A stretch of 64,000 nucleotides of DNA, from NCBI GenBank assembly GCA_016708315.1, contig JADJGC010000024.1:186001-250000 (forward strand). The letters are read 5' to 3'. Within the stretch, counting starts at the first letter, position 1. Every line of letters begins with the position of its first letter. A model generated the notes under the pieces. It had not been told where the DNA came from. It did not search any database and saw nothing but the letters and a program-made list of their open reading frames with translations. Positions 8,526-17,765 of the stretch are shown here, one piece after another. This DNA is from a bacterium (GTDB lineage Bacteria > Zixibacteria > MSB-5A5 > CAIYYT01). The position numbers and the translations under genes are program-made.

Positions 8526-9230
8526 TCCATAAATGACGACGACGAGGACACAGAGAAGACAGATGGTGGGGGCTGTTCATTGTTTCGTGATTCCAGTAGC
8601 CCTGGCTTCGACATGCCCTTGTCCACGAACGACAAGTGTCCGAAAAGAGCTGGGAGTTCGTCCGGGGCAGACATGTCGGTTGTGGCGGCAGCGACCGAGA
8701 CAGGATCGATTCGGGTCAGAGACTTTCGTCGACGGAAAGGTTAACGCAATCAGGACGATGGCGTCAGCGGAACGGATCGCCTTCGACAGAAGCATGATAT
8801 CGCCCGGACGACGTCACGCCCGGCAATTCGCTGTTTGATCCGTCGCGGACACGAGGGCGGGCTCGAAGGTCGCGCAGGGCTTCGGGCGCGCTGGTTTTGC
8901 GCTCTGAAGAAGGTATGCCCATGACCACGAAGACAAATCCAAGCAACATCATGGCCTCTTCGGTGTGGCCGGAAATCAGATAGACGAGAGGGCATCAGGA
9001 AAAGGAACATGGCTCGCGCACGATTTCATGCGGTTGCCAGCAGGCCGCGTTTTTGCCGAGGCAGGACATTGTCTACGCTTTTGCGGTCTTGCGAAGAAGC
9101 CTTTATTTGGCCAGGCGATTTCTACTCTGGCTGCTGGTCGCGGGAAGAGAAGTGTATCATCAAATGCTTCTTTCCTTCGCTCCGGCCAAACTACGTCCGA
9201 CTTGCCAAAACCAATGAAATTCGCATGATT
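8526..9230 (-). pseudogene. Degraded N-terminal part of the cation P-type ATPase
   Basis: No long frame exists, but ATPase sequence can be read by hopping frames on the minus strand. Readable pieces are REPMFLFL, YLISGHTEEAMMLLGFVFVVMG, ERKTS.PEALRDL, a DIMLLS-type actuator piece, NLSVDESL, DMSAPDELPALF and TLVVRGQGHVEARATGI. Frame changes are needed every 30-100 bases, far denser than elsewhere in the window. This fits either local poor sequence quality or advanced decay. The original start cannot be fixed; it lies near 9150-9230. Confidence 0.7.
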
Positions 9231-9841
9231 GTCACTTCATCCGATTTGATCTCGTGGTGAGATGATGCCAAGCGGAAACTTGTTCGGCAATTCTCGCTGT
9301 TGTGGCGTTTGCTGTCGTGGATATTGCGATGTTTAGGCGTGTTTGTCTGTGGGGGCAGTCGTTGCGCGGTCGTCGCGTATGGGGACTTCGCGTAACTCCG
9401 GATCCGGCAGACACGGGGCTAATAACCGGGATCTACTCCAAGATCAGGCACGGCCGCGGGCGTGTTGGTCTTCAAAACCTGGTGAAGTCATTATCTGTCA
9501 CCACTTGGAAGAGTTCCAGGGGGAGCAACCGAGAACGATGCGGCTTACCGGTTGCGCACCGGACGGTTTCTGCCAAGGCTGCTCCGGCAGAAATTTTAGG
9601 GCATCACAACAAACTTTCATCTCCGAATAGTCAAATCGTGTACAATTCGATAGCAGTTGACCAGTGCAGATTCAGTTAAGTCTGCGGGTTAACATTCAAC
9701 AGCGATTTCGCAAAGGGCTTGTAATTTCGGTAAGTGGACGACTATTATTTCTATGCGAAGGGGCGAACAAGTCGGATGGCTTTTCGTCGCGCAAATCTTG
9801 AAACGAGAATCAATCATTAACTTCTGAATATGGGGTGTGTC
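9231..9841. other. Gene-free stretch of unclear content
   Basis: Short open frames (up to about 125 codons) exist on both strands at 9300-9680, none of which I recognise. The first half adjoins the indel-rich ATPase region and may be equally unreliable. One plus-strand stretch (about 9270-9350) reads as hydrophobic in one frame (LWRLLSWILRCLGV) but stops soon. From about 9680 on it looks like an ordinary leader before the macroglobulin gene. Confidence 0.4.
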
Positions 9842-10573
9842 ATGAAGACGCTTGTGGGCAACGAACGCGGTGGAATGCCGAAATCGGCGCTGGTGGGAAT
9901 CATAGCGGTGCTGGTACTGGTAATCGCGGCTGGAACAATCTATGTGCTGCAAAATGGTGTTGGCGGTGAATCGATCAAGGTCGAGCTGTTCTCTCCGACA
10001 AACGAGGTTCCGCAGACGACAAATTTCACGATCGTATTCACGCGCGAACTTGTCGGCGATTCGTTGTTGAATGTTCCGACGACGCTCATTCCCTGCAGTT
10101 TTGAACCGAAGATACCGGGGCGGTTTGAGTGGATTGCGCGCGATAAAGTGAGATTCTATCCGAGCGTGCAGTTGGCGCCCTCGACTGAATATCGTGCAGA
10201 GGTAAGTTCGAAATTTGCCGCAGAGTTTGGATATGCGCTTCGCGGCGACCGGTCGTTTTCGTTTTACACACCGCGCTTTCGAGTAGTCAATGCGGTATTG
10301 AATTACAATCTGACGCCGGACTCGGACAAGCGGGCGGATTTGGCGGGATCAGTGGAGTTTAACTACCGCGTCGATCCGATGGAAGCGATGAAGTATATCA
10401 GCTTGCAGTATGAAGACGGCAGCGAGATAGCTTATGAGATTGTGACCTCGGCGGTGTCGAATTACATCGGCATCGTAGCCAATAACGCCGAACGCGGGCA
10501 AGACGAAAAGCAGATTCAGCTTCGCATTGAAAAAGGGATTGCTATGCGACGGTGGCAGTCTGGGATTACTTGA
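9842..10573 (+). CDS. Alpha-2-macroglobulin family protein, N-terminal part (frameshifted)
   Basis: The first of three consecutive frames together makes one bacterial alpha-2-macroglobulin of about 1,730 residues. This part has a membrane anchor (ALVGIIAVLVLVIAAGTIYVL, about residues 15-35) and the first MG domains (VELFSPTNEVPQTTNFTIVFTREL; VRFYPSVQLAPSTEYRAEV). The start is ATG 9842, with GGGGTG just upstream; another in-frame ATG lies at 9830. Near 10541 one extra base breaks the frame: removing one A restores RIEKGLLCDGGSLGLLDDY across the join. The last residues written (MRRWQSGIT) are therefore out of frame. The product would be periplasmic and inner-membrane anchored. Confidence 0.85.
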   Translation: MKTLVGNERGGMPKSALVGIIAVLVLVIAAGTIYVLQNGVGGESIKVELFSPTNEVPQTTNFTIVFTRELVGDSLLNVPTTLIPCSFEPKIPGRFEWIARDKVRFYPSVQLAPSTEYRAEVSSKFAAEFGYALRGDRSFSFYTPRFRVVNAVLNYNLTPDSDKRADLAGSVEFNYRVDPMEAMKYISLQYEDGSEIAYEIVTSAVSNYIGIVANNAERGQDEKQIQLRIEKGIAMRRWQSGIT

Positions 10574-11243
10574 TGACTACGTCACGCCGTTGAGCCTGCC
10601 CGGCAAGACTGACCTTCGCGTAGAAAGCGTGCTGCCGCTGCATACAGACATTACTGATAAGGCGATACGTGTGCAATTCAATCTTCCGGTCAACTCGCAA
10701 ACGGCTGCTTCATTCATTACGATTGAACCGCCGATTGCTTTCAAGATGACGTCGGGGCATACGCATCTCGATCTGCGGGGGAGTTTTGATCCGGCGAAGA
10801 CATATCAGGTCAAAATCGCGCGCGGCATCAAGGCAATTGACGGATCGGAAATGAGGAGAGACTTCGCCGGCGCGGTGAATCTGATGAAGGAGAACATCGA
10901 ACCGCAGGTGGATTTCGTCGGCGGTGGGTTCTACTTGACGCGGACTGGTGAACTGAACGTGGGAGTCTCGACGATCAACGTCGACAAGATCGTGCTTGAG
11001 GTTGAAGAGGTTTTCGCGAACAATCTCGTCTACTTGCTAAGTACCAATGATCTCGGTGAAGGTAGCCGCTACAACGATTGGGTTTACAACATGGAAGCGA
11101 TGGGACGAATGGTGCACGAAGAGCAAATTGCGCTAGCCAATCGCACCAACGATGAAGTAGTCACGCCAATCAATATGCGCGAGTTTCTTGATGCAGAGCG
11201 GCACGGGATCTACCGAGTGAGTGCGCGAGTTGCGAATCATTGA
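10527..11243 (+). CDS. Alpha-2-macroglobulin family protein, middle part 1 (frameshifted)
   Basis: This continues the protein in a different frame, from the DGGSLGLLDDYVTPLSL segment through MG2-MG3-like domains (VRFNLPVNSQTA-like; TYQVKIARGIKAIDGSEMRRDF). It has no start of its own, so the open frame begins only because of the upstream +1 shift. A second break near 11238 needs a shift in the opposite direction (ANH to LIPTTDFD). Both joins keep family similarity on each side, which argues for single-base errors or very recent mutations. Confidence 0.8.
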   Translation: MKKGLLCDGGSLGLLDDYVTPLSLPGKTDLRVESVLPLHTDITDKAIRVQFNLPVNSQTAASFITIEPPIAFKMTSGHTHLDLRGSFDPAKTYQVKIARGIKAIDGSEMRRDFAGAVNLMKENIEPQVDFVGGGFYLTRTGELNVGVSTINVDKIVLEVEEVFANNLVYLLSTNDLGEGSRYNDWVYNMEAMGRMVHEEQIALANRTNDEVVTPINMREFLDAERHGIYRVSARVANH

Positions 11244-14200
11244 TTCCGACGACTGATTTTGATGTGGCCGGTGCGGCATTTCTCGCAGGTGGGTTGGAAG
11301 GATTCGTTTACTTCGAACGCGACATCTATCGACCTGGCGAGACGGCAAATATTGCGGCAATTGTGCGCGGTCCGAATGCAGCCAAGACGGAGCCCTTCCC
11401 TATTCGGTTGAAAGTCACGGGTCCGGATGGAAAGGTATTATCTGAGCAACGAAAGACGCCTAACGAGCAAGGCGCGTTTGAAGCGGCGATTGTGGTGCCT
11501 GATTATGCAATGACAGGCAGATACAATGTCAGCTTGTTGATCGGCGAAGAGGAAGAGATCGGGTATGGGCGATTCAACGTCGAAGAGTTCATCCCAGACC
11601 GCATGAAGGTGACGCAGAAGACTGATCGCGCTGATTACTTCCCGGGAGACAAGGCGACGATCAATGTCGATGCGGTAACTTTGTTTGGACCGCCGGCAGC
11701 GAAACGTCGAGTACAGGGCAAGGTTGAAGTCGAGCCGTTCTTGTTTACAGTGCCGGAATATAAGAGCTATGTCTTCTCGGACGCAACCAAGGCATTCGAA
11801 GAAACCGAAACCGCGCTCGCGGACACACTCTTGGACAACGAGGGGCATATCGGATACAAGTTTGAGATTCCGGTAGGTCAGAATCCGCCATCGATGTTGC
11901 GCGGCGTAATCTCAACGACAGTGCTTGAGCCGGGCGGACGAGGAGTGACGGCATACGGCGGGATCATGATTCACCCCTATCGATACTATGTCGGATTGAG
12001 GCAGGCGCAGGCGGGTTATGGACAGCCGAATGCACCGATGAAGATTGATTTCGTGTCGACGGACTACGCGGGTAAGGTCAGCGGCGGGCGCAAGATTGAA
12101 GTGACGCTGTCGCGCATCTACTGGCAGAGCATCTTGAAGTATGACAACAATCGCGGATATCACCGCTATGTGTCGGAGCAGGTGGAGTCGCAAGTTGACA
12201 GATTCAATGTTGAATCGGCGGCGGCAGCGAGTAGTTTCGATGTCGTGCCTGATGATTACGGCAAGTATCGCGTGGTAGCTCGCGATATCGAGAGCGGAGC
12301 AACATCATCGCTGACGTTTTATTCGTCGGGATGGGGATATTCGCCTTGGGCGATGGACAATCCGGAACGAATCGAAATCGATCTCGACAAGGAATCGTAT
12401 CTTCCGGGAGAAGTTGCCACGGTGCAGATTCGGGCGCCATTTGGGGGCAAGCTGTTGTTGAGCGTCGAGCGAGAGAAGGTGTTTTCGCATCAGGTGGTGA
12501 CGATGAAGGAAAACACGGCGACGATCAGGGTGCCGGTCGGCAATGATCTTAAGCCGAATGTTTATATCTCAGCACACTTGATACGCTCAACCGACAAATT
12601 GGAACGCGACACTCCAGTGCGGGCATTCGGAGTGGTGCCGCTCAAAGTGAGCGCCGAAGCAAATCGGCTGACGGTTGAGTTGACGATACCTGCTGAAATC
12701 AAACCCAAAAATGATCTGACGGTGAACTACAAGATTTCCGGATTCGCAAGTGGCCGGGCATTCGTGACGATTGCCGCTGTGGATGAAGGTATTTGTCAAC
12801 TGACGGATTTGAAGGTTCCCGATCCGCATGGGTTCTTCTTTGGCAAGAAACAACTCTCGGTGGAGACATATGATGTGTACAGCGTGATATTGCCCGAGAT
12901 CACATTGAAAAACTCCCCTGCCGGGGATATCGAAGCGGCACGTCGCCGGCAATTGACGCCGGTAGCGCTGACGCGGGTGAAGCCGGTGGCGTTTTGGTCG
13001 GGATTGGTCAAGGTTGCGGCGGATGGAACGGGGAAAGTGACGTTTGCAGTACCTCAGTTCAACGGCCAGTTACGCGTGATGGCAACGGCGATGCTCGAGG
13101 ACAAGTTCGGCAGTGCAGAGAAGAATGTGTTCGTGCGCGAGCCGTTGATATTGACGCCGACGTTCCCGCGATTTGTCAGCACCAATGATGAGTTGACGAT
13201 TCCGGTGAGCGTATACAACGGGACGGGCACGGAGTCGAACTTCGATGTCAGTATTGAAGCAACCGGGCCGGTTGCAATAGTCGGCAACGCGACGCAAAGT
13301 GTCAGAGTTGAAGCTGGACGAGAGATGGCGGTGTATTTCCGAGTCAAGGCTGGCGAAACGATGGGAGCGATCAAGTTTAGCCTTGCCGCGAAAGGCAATG
13401 GCGCGAGTACTTCGATGAGCGAAGAAGTGCCGCTTCGTCCGGCGGTGCCGTTTATCACGCTGGCGGGAATGGGGTCGGTTGTTCAAGGAAGCGCGGCGAC
13501 ATTCCAGTTCCCTGCCGAGTTCGTGGCTGGGACGAGCGACTATACAATGACAGTATCATCATTCCCGGCAGTGCGGTTTACGGGGAGCCTGCAGTACTTG
13601 CTGGGATACCCGCATGGTTGCGTCGAGCAGACGGTGTCGCGACTGTTCCCGATGCTGTACTTCGATGAATTGGCAAGAATTGCCGAGCCGGAGTTGTTCA
13701 AGAAGAATAGCGTCGATTATTACATCGAAGAGGGACTTAACAAGCTCGCAAGTTTGCAGCAAGTCTCCGGTGCGTTTTCGTATTGGCCGCAAGGCAACTA
13801 CCAGAACAATTGGGCATCAGTATACGCGGCGCATTTCCTTGTAGAAGCGCGCAAGAGCGGCTACGTCGTTGCTGATCGTGTTTATGATCGCGCGATTTCA
13901 GCGCTGCAGACTTATGCGCGGTCGTACCCTTCGCGAGGAGGAAAGGCACCGGGGTATGAGGAAACCGACCGTTATCATTACTACTATGACTCGGATCAGA
14001 CGCGATGGTCAACCGCCGTCTATGCCAACTATGTATTGGCGCTGGCGGGCAAAGCCGACCGTTCGACGTTGACGTACATGCGCAACAGCGCGGTGGAGCG
14101 ACTGCAGATTTACTCGCAGTACCAGTTGGCGGGGGCATTGATTTTGTCAGGCGACGTCGCTGGTGGAAGAACATTGCTTCCGCAGACATTGGCGCCGGCA

Positions 14201-15037
14201 GACAGCATCAAGCGTTGGGAGAGCGGCGGGAATTTTGATTCGCCGATTCGCGCGCAGGCAATCATGCTGGATGTTTTGGCGGAGACAGACCCGTCATCGC
14301 CGAATGTAATCAAGCTGGTCGAGAGTTTGACGAAGGCGGCGAATAGCGAAGGCCGTTGGTATACGACGCAGGAAAATGCGTTTGCGCTGTTGGCATTGGG
14401 AAAGGTGTTCGCGAAACAAGGTTCGAGTAATTACACCGGAACGGTCAAGGTAGATGGAGTGACGGTTGGGAGCCTGACGACTGATGATCACAATTTCCGC
14501 GCCAAGGACTGGGGCGGGAAGAATGTCGAAATCAGTATTAACGGTACCGGAACAGCATACTATTTCTGGCGCGCTGATGGTCTGCCTTCGACACAGCGCG
14601 TTGACGAGTACGATCACGACATCCAGGTGAGGCGGCGCTATCTCGATGAGAACGGCAATGCGCTGCGATATGATGACATGCATCAGGGCGACATGATTAT
14701 CGCCGAGATCAGCGTGAAGGCTCTGACCGAGGCGGTGCAGAACGTGGCGATTGCTGATCTGCTGCCGGCGGGGTTTGAGATCGAGAATCCGCGGTTGCAA
14801 TCGAGGCGCGGAATCGGCTGGATTGGCGATAAGATGTATCAACCGCAATACATGGATATTCGCGACGACCGGATGGTGATCTATGGCGATTTCCAGCTCG
14901 GTAAGGAAGAAAAGTTTTACTACGGAATCCGCGTTGTGAGTGCGGGCACTTTTGTAGTGCCGCCGGTGCGAGCGGAGGCGATGTATGCGCCGATGATAAG
15001 TTCAGTGGCATCATCGGGGACGGTGGTGGTCGAGTAG
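11240..15037 (+). CDS. Alpha-2-macroglobulin family protein, main C-terminal part with thioester
   Basis: This 1,265-residue part spans the MG3-MG10, bait-like, CUB and thioester domains. Motifs seen are FVYFERDIYRPGETANIAAI, FVTIAAVDEGICQLT, KVTFAVPQFNGQLRVMA and the thioester motif GCVEQ (Cys codon at 13619), followed by the helical TED (YWPQGNYQNNWASVYAAHFL). Bacterial A2M traps attacking proteases in the periplasm through the Cys-Gln thioester. It lies directly before the PBP1C gene, the same pair as yfhM-pbpC in E. coli, where it is thought to guard the wall when the outer membrane is breached. Overlaps of 4 and 47 bp with the previous fragments are frameshift artefacts. Confidence 0.93.
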   Translation: MIPTTDFDVAGAAFLAGGLEGFVYFERDIYRPGETANIAAIVRGPNAAKTEPFPIRLKVTGPDGKVLSEQRKTPNEQGAFEAAIVVPDYAMTGRYNVSLLIGEEEEIGYGRFNVEEFIPDRMKVTQKTDRADYFPGDKATINVDAVTLFGPPAAKRRVQGKVEVEPFLFTVPEYKSYVFSDATKAFEETETALADTLLDNEGHIGYKFEIPVGQNPPSMLRGVISTTVLEPGGRGVTAYGGIMIHPYRYYVGLRQAQAGYGQPNAPMKIDFVSTDYAGKVSGGRKIEVTLSRIYWQSILKYDNNRGYHRYVSEQVESQVDRFNVESAAAASSFDVVPDDYGKYRVVARDIESGATSSLTFYSSGWGYSPWAMDNPERIEIDLDKESYLPGEVATVQIRAPFGGKLLLSVEREKVFSHQVVTMKENTATIRVPVGNDLKPNVYISAHLIRSTDKLERDTPVRAFGVVPLKVSAEANRLTVELTIPAEIKPKNDLTVNYKISGFASGRAFVTIAAVDEGICQLTDLKVPDPHGFFFGKKQLSVETYDVYSVILPEITLKNSPAGDIEAARRRQLTPVALTRVKPVAFWSGLVKVAADGTGKVTFAVPQFNGQLRVMATAMLEDKFGSAEKNVFVREPLILTPTFPRFVSTNDELTIPVSVYNGTGTESNFDVSIEATGPVAIVGNATQSVRVEAGREMAVYFRVKAGETMGAIKFSLAAKGNGASTSMSEEVPLRPAVPFITLAGMGSVVQGSAATFQFPAEFVAGTSDYTMTVSSFPAVRFTGSLQYLLGYPHGCVEQTVSRLFPMLYFDELARIAEPELFKKNSVDYYIEEGLNKLASLQQVSGAFSYWPQGNYQNNWASVYAAHFLVEARKSGYVVADRVYDRAISALQTYARSYPSRGGKAPGYEETDRYHYYYDSDQTRWSTAVYANYVLALAGKADRSTLTYMRNSAVERLQIYSQYQLAGALILSGDVAGGRTLLPQTLAPADSIKRWESGGNFDSPIRAQAIMLDVLAETDPSSPNVIKLVESLTKAANSEGRWYTTQENAFALLALGKVFAKQGSSNYTGTVKVDGVTVGSLTTDDHNFRAKDWGGKNVEISINGTGTAYYFWRADGLPSTQRVDEYDHDIQVRRRYLDENGNALRYDDMHQGDMIIAEISVKALTEAVQNVAIADLLPAGFEIENPRLQSRRGIGWIGDKMYQPQYMDIRDDRMVIYGDFQLGKEEKFYYGIRVVSAGTFVVPPVRAEAMYAPMISSVASSGTVVVE

Positions 15038-15079
15038 TGACAGCGCTTATCAAGATGGAATGGAACATAACACACCCCG

Positions 15080-15130
15080 CCTTGGTCGCGCTCATACTTC
15101 GCGCAACCAAGGCACCCCTCTCGAGAGGGG
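15080..15130. repeat. Intergenic palindromic element
   Basis: CCTTGGTCGCGC ... GCGCAACCAAGG forms an imperfect hairpin (15080-15112). It is followed at once by the perfect 16-base palindrome CCCCTCTCGAGAGGGG (15115-15130). It sits between the macroglobulin and PBP1C genes and looks like a dispersed repeat rather than a terminator, because no T-run follows. Confidence 0.55.
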
Positions 15131-15189
15131 AATTTAGCTTGAGGAATCTATTGCCCAACTCTCCAATCGCTAAATGGAGCTTATCGTGA

Positions 15190-15924
15190 ATGAATAACCT
15201 CATTCTCTTTACGTTTAGTTCAGAGGCAGAGAAGAAAACACGAACGGCCCTCAAAACAATGCTATTGGTGTGTTTCGCTTTGCCATTGGTTGCGATAGCG
15301 ATTGATCGGTTGTTTCCGCTGCCGCAGGAGAAGTTGAATCCGCCATCTTCAACGCTGCTGCTGGATAAGGATGGCAATTTGCTAAGGGCGTTCCTTGCAC
15401 CTGATGAGATGTGGCGACTGCGGGTGGAGTCGGATGATATCTCGCCATTACTGAAGAAGGCGACGTTGGCATACGAGGATAGACATTTCCGATATCATCC
15501 GGGGGTGAATCCAATCTCGATTGTTCGAGCGGCAGTGGCGAATATTCGCGCCGGCAAGGTAGCGCAAGGCGGATCGACAATCACGATGCAAGTTGCGCGG
15601 CTGATTGAGCCGAAGGAGCGGACAATTGGCGGGAAGCTGATTGAAGTGTGGCGAGCGTTGCAATTGGAGGCGCACTATTCAAAAGACGAGATACTCACAT
15701 ACTATTTCAATCTGGCACCGTATGGTGGAAATCTCGTCGGTATAGGGGCGGCATCAAGGGTGTATTTCAATAAGCCGCCTGATAAACTGAGTCCGGGTGA
15801 AGCGGCACTGCTGGCAGCAATTCCGAATTCGCCGAATCGGAATCGGCCGGATGTGAGTTCGTCTTCGGCAACCAAGGCGCGCGACAAAGTTCTGAGATCT
15901 GATGCGCGAACGCGGCGTGATTAG
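15190..15924 (+). CDS. pbpC: Penicillin-binding protein 1C, N-terminal glycosyltransferase part (frameshifted)
   Basis: This part holds a membrane anchor (TMLLVCFALPLVAIAI) and the GT51 glycosyltransferase domain, with the catalytic ATLAYEDRHFRYHPGV motif and QGGSTITMQVARL. Next come the EVWRALQLEAHYSKDEIL and FNLAPYGGNLVGI motifs. It polymerises lipid II into glycan strands. GGAG lies 11 bases before the ATG. The frame breaks near 15898: dropping one base gives KVLRLMRERGVISDEV. The last few residues here (SDARTRRD) are therefore not genuine. Confidence 0.92.
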   Translation: MNNLILFTFSSEAEKKTRTALKTMLLVCFALPLVAIAIDRLFPLPQEKLNPPSSTLLLDKDGNLLRAFLAPDEMWRLRVESDDISPLLKKATLAYEDRHFRYHPGVNPISIVRAAVANIRAGKVAQGGSTITMQVARLIEPKERTIGGKLIEVWRALQLEAHYSKDEILTYYFNLAPYGGNLVGIGAASRVYFNKPPDKLSPGEAALLAAIPNSPNRNRPDVSSSSATKARDKVLRSDARTRRD

Positions 15925-17548
15925 TGATGAAGTACTGGCACAGGCGACGGCGGAACCGGTGCCGGAGCGGCGATTTGACTTGCCGTTTGAAGCGCCGCAT
16001 CTGGCGGAATATCTGCGCGGCAAGTATCAACGAAATGAAAAGCTCGAGTCGACGATAGACAGAAATTTGCAGAATCTGGCGGAGACGAAACTGCAGGAGT
16101 TCCTGCGGCCGCTGGTGAATCGCGGCATTACCAATGGCGCAGTGGTGATCATCGACAATCGCAATCAAGCAGTCAGGGCACTCGTGGGATCGCAGGAGTT
16201 TTTTGCATCGAGTGGGAGCGGGCAAGTCAACGGAGCGATGGGGTTGCGGTCACCCGGCTCGGCGCTGAAGCCGTTTGTGTATACTCTGGCGATTGGCAAC
16301 GGGTTGGTGTCGCCGAGAAGTTTGCTTTTCGACGTACCGGTGGATTATTCGGGATACAAGCCGGTGAATTATGATGAGCAATTCAACGGAGCGGTGACTG
16401 TCGAGGATGCACTGATCCGTTCGTTGAATGTGCCGGCGGTAAATATGACGGCAAAGTTAGGCGGCGAGACATTTTATACGGCGCTGAAGCAAGGCGGTAT
16501 CAGCTCGCTCAACAAGTCGTGGGCGAAGTACGGACTGCCGCTGGCACTGGGCGGGTGCGAAGTGAGTTTGCTCGAGTTGACGAATCTCTATGCGACGCTG
16601 GCAAATGGCGGCAAGTATCGACCCTATCGCCTTCTGAGCACCGAAGCTGAATCAGAAGGCAAAGCGATCTTCGATGAAGGGGCGGCGTACATCATCACTG
16701 AAATTCTCAGCCAGTTGCGCCGACCGGAACTGCCGACGGTTTGGGATGCGGCAACGAATATGCCAAAGGTAGCCTGGAAGACCGGGACTTCATTGGGCAA
16801 GCGCGACGCGTGGAGTATCGGGTATACACCGGCATTTACGGTTGGCGTTTGGGTCGGAAATTTTGACGGAAAAGGAAATCCGAGTATTGTGGGGGCTGAA
16901 GTTGCGGCGCCGATTCTCTTCTCGATGTTCGAGGCATTGGCAGCACAAGAAGAGGCGCGATGGTTTGTTCAACCGAACAGCGTAGGGATGCGGCAAGTAT
17001 GTGCTACGAGCGGGATGCCGGCTACGGAACGATGTGCGTCCACGGTCGATGAGATGTTTATCGAAAGCATTTCGCCGAATCTTCCCTGTACAATGCATGA
17101 ACTGATACTTGTCGACGGTGCGACCGGCGAAAGACTGTGCAACCATTGCCGAGACGGACATAAGATTGCCGAGCGAGTTATTACCCATTGGCCGACACAG
17201 ATATCTACCTGGATGGAGCGGAATGGATTCCAAGTCGAGAGAATACCGGAACACAATATGCACTGTGCGTTGATTGGGACAGGCGATGCACCGATGATAG
17301 TCTCGCCGGCAGATAATTCGCAGTTTAAGATTCGCGATGGGGTGAAATTGGACTATCAGAAGATACTGCTGGATGCGTCGGTGTCAAACGACACACACAC
17401 GATTTACTGGTTTCTCAATAGGAAGCTGATCTTTACGGGCGACCCAAGTGAGCGGGTATTTATTACTCCGACTCCGGGAGCGCACACGTTGATTTGTATG
17501 GATGATGCCGGGCGGTCATCGCAAGTCACAATGACTGTTAAAGATTAG
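15902..17548 (+). CDS. pbpC: Penicillin-binding protein 1C, transpeptidase and C-terminal part (frameshifted)
   Basis: This part continues PBP1C. The transpeptidase SxxK serine is in SPGSALKPF, the SxN motif is SLN and the KTG motif is WKTGTSLGKRDAW. A C-terminal BiPBP_C domain (about the last 90 residues, ending FITPTPGAHTLICMDDAGR) follows, as in family members. Combined with the first fragment the protein is about 785 residues, close to E. coli PbpC (770). The true start is in the upstream fragment at 15190. With the macroglobulin it should form a periplasmic wall-repair pair. Confidence 0.92.
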   Translation: MRERGVISDEVLAQATAEPVPERRFDLPFEAPHLAEYLRGKYQRNEKLESTIDRNLQNLAETKLQEFLRPLVNRGITNGAVVIIDNRNQAVRALVGSQEFFASSGSGQVNGAMGLRSPGSALKPFVYTLAIGNGLVSPRSLLFDVPVDYSGYKPVNYDEQFNGAVTVEDALIRSLNVPAVNMTAKLGGETFYTALKQGGISSLNKSWAKYGLPLALGGCEVSLLELTNLYATLANGGKYRPYRLLSTEAESEGKAIFDEGAAYIITEILSQLRRPELPTVWDAATNMPKVAWKTGTSLGKRDAWSIGYTPAFTVGVWVGNFDGKGNPSIVGAEVAAPILFSMFEALAAQEEARWFVQPNSVGMRQVCATSGMPATERCASTVDEMFIESISPNLPCTMHELILVDGATGERLCNHCRDGHKIAERVITHWPTQISTWMERNGFQVERIPEHNMHCALIGTGDAPMIVSPADNSQFKIRDGVKLDYQKILLDASVSNDTHTIYWFLNRKLIFTGDPSERVFITPTPGAHTLICMDDAGRSSQVTMTVKD

Positions 17549-17564
17549 TCCCTAAAGAGGAGAA

Positions 17565-17591
17565 GCCCGCACCCTACGGGAAGATGCGGGC
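17565..17591 (+). terminator. Possible hairpin terminator after pbpC
   Basis: GCCCGCA and TGCGGGC arms (17565-17571, 17585-17591) enclose a 13-base loop that contains CCCTACGGG. No T-run follows, so intrinsic termination is uncertain. The CCCTACG core resembles the tails of other intergenic hairpins here. Confidence 0.4.
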
Positions 17592-17673
17592 ATAAGGACA
17601 GAAGTCCTTAAAAGAGGCGGCAGGAATATCAGGGGCAATTGTTAAAGACAAATTAAGGTTTGACTACTTGGCG

Positions 17674-17709
17674 AAAAAAAACCGGGATGGCGCCATCTGC
17701 CATCCCGGT
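17674..17709 (-). terminator. Intrinsic terminator of the HybA/HybB/cytochrome operon
   Basis: The arms ACCGGGATGGC and GCCATCCCGGT (17681-17709) are an 11-bp perfect stem. On the minus strand the hairpin is followed by seven Ts. It lies about 55 bases after the stop codon of the 13-heme cytochrome gene. Confidence 0.9.
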
Positions 17710-17765
17710 GAGCCCGTCTTTTTCTGAAGCAATTTTCAAGACGTCATTTGCGACCAGTCGAGCCG

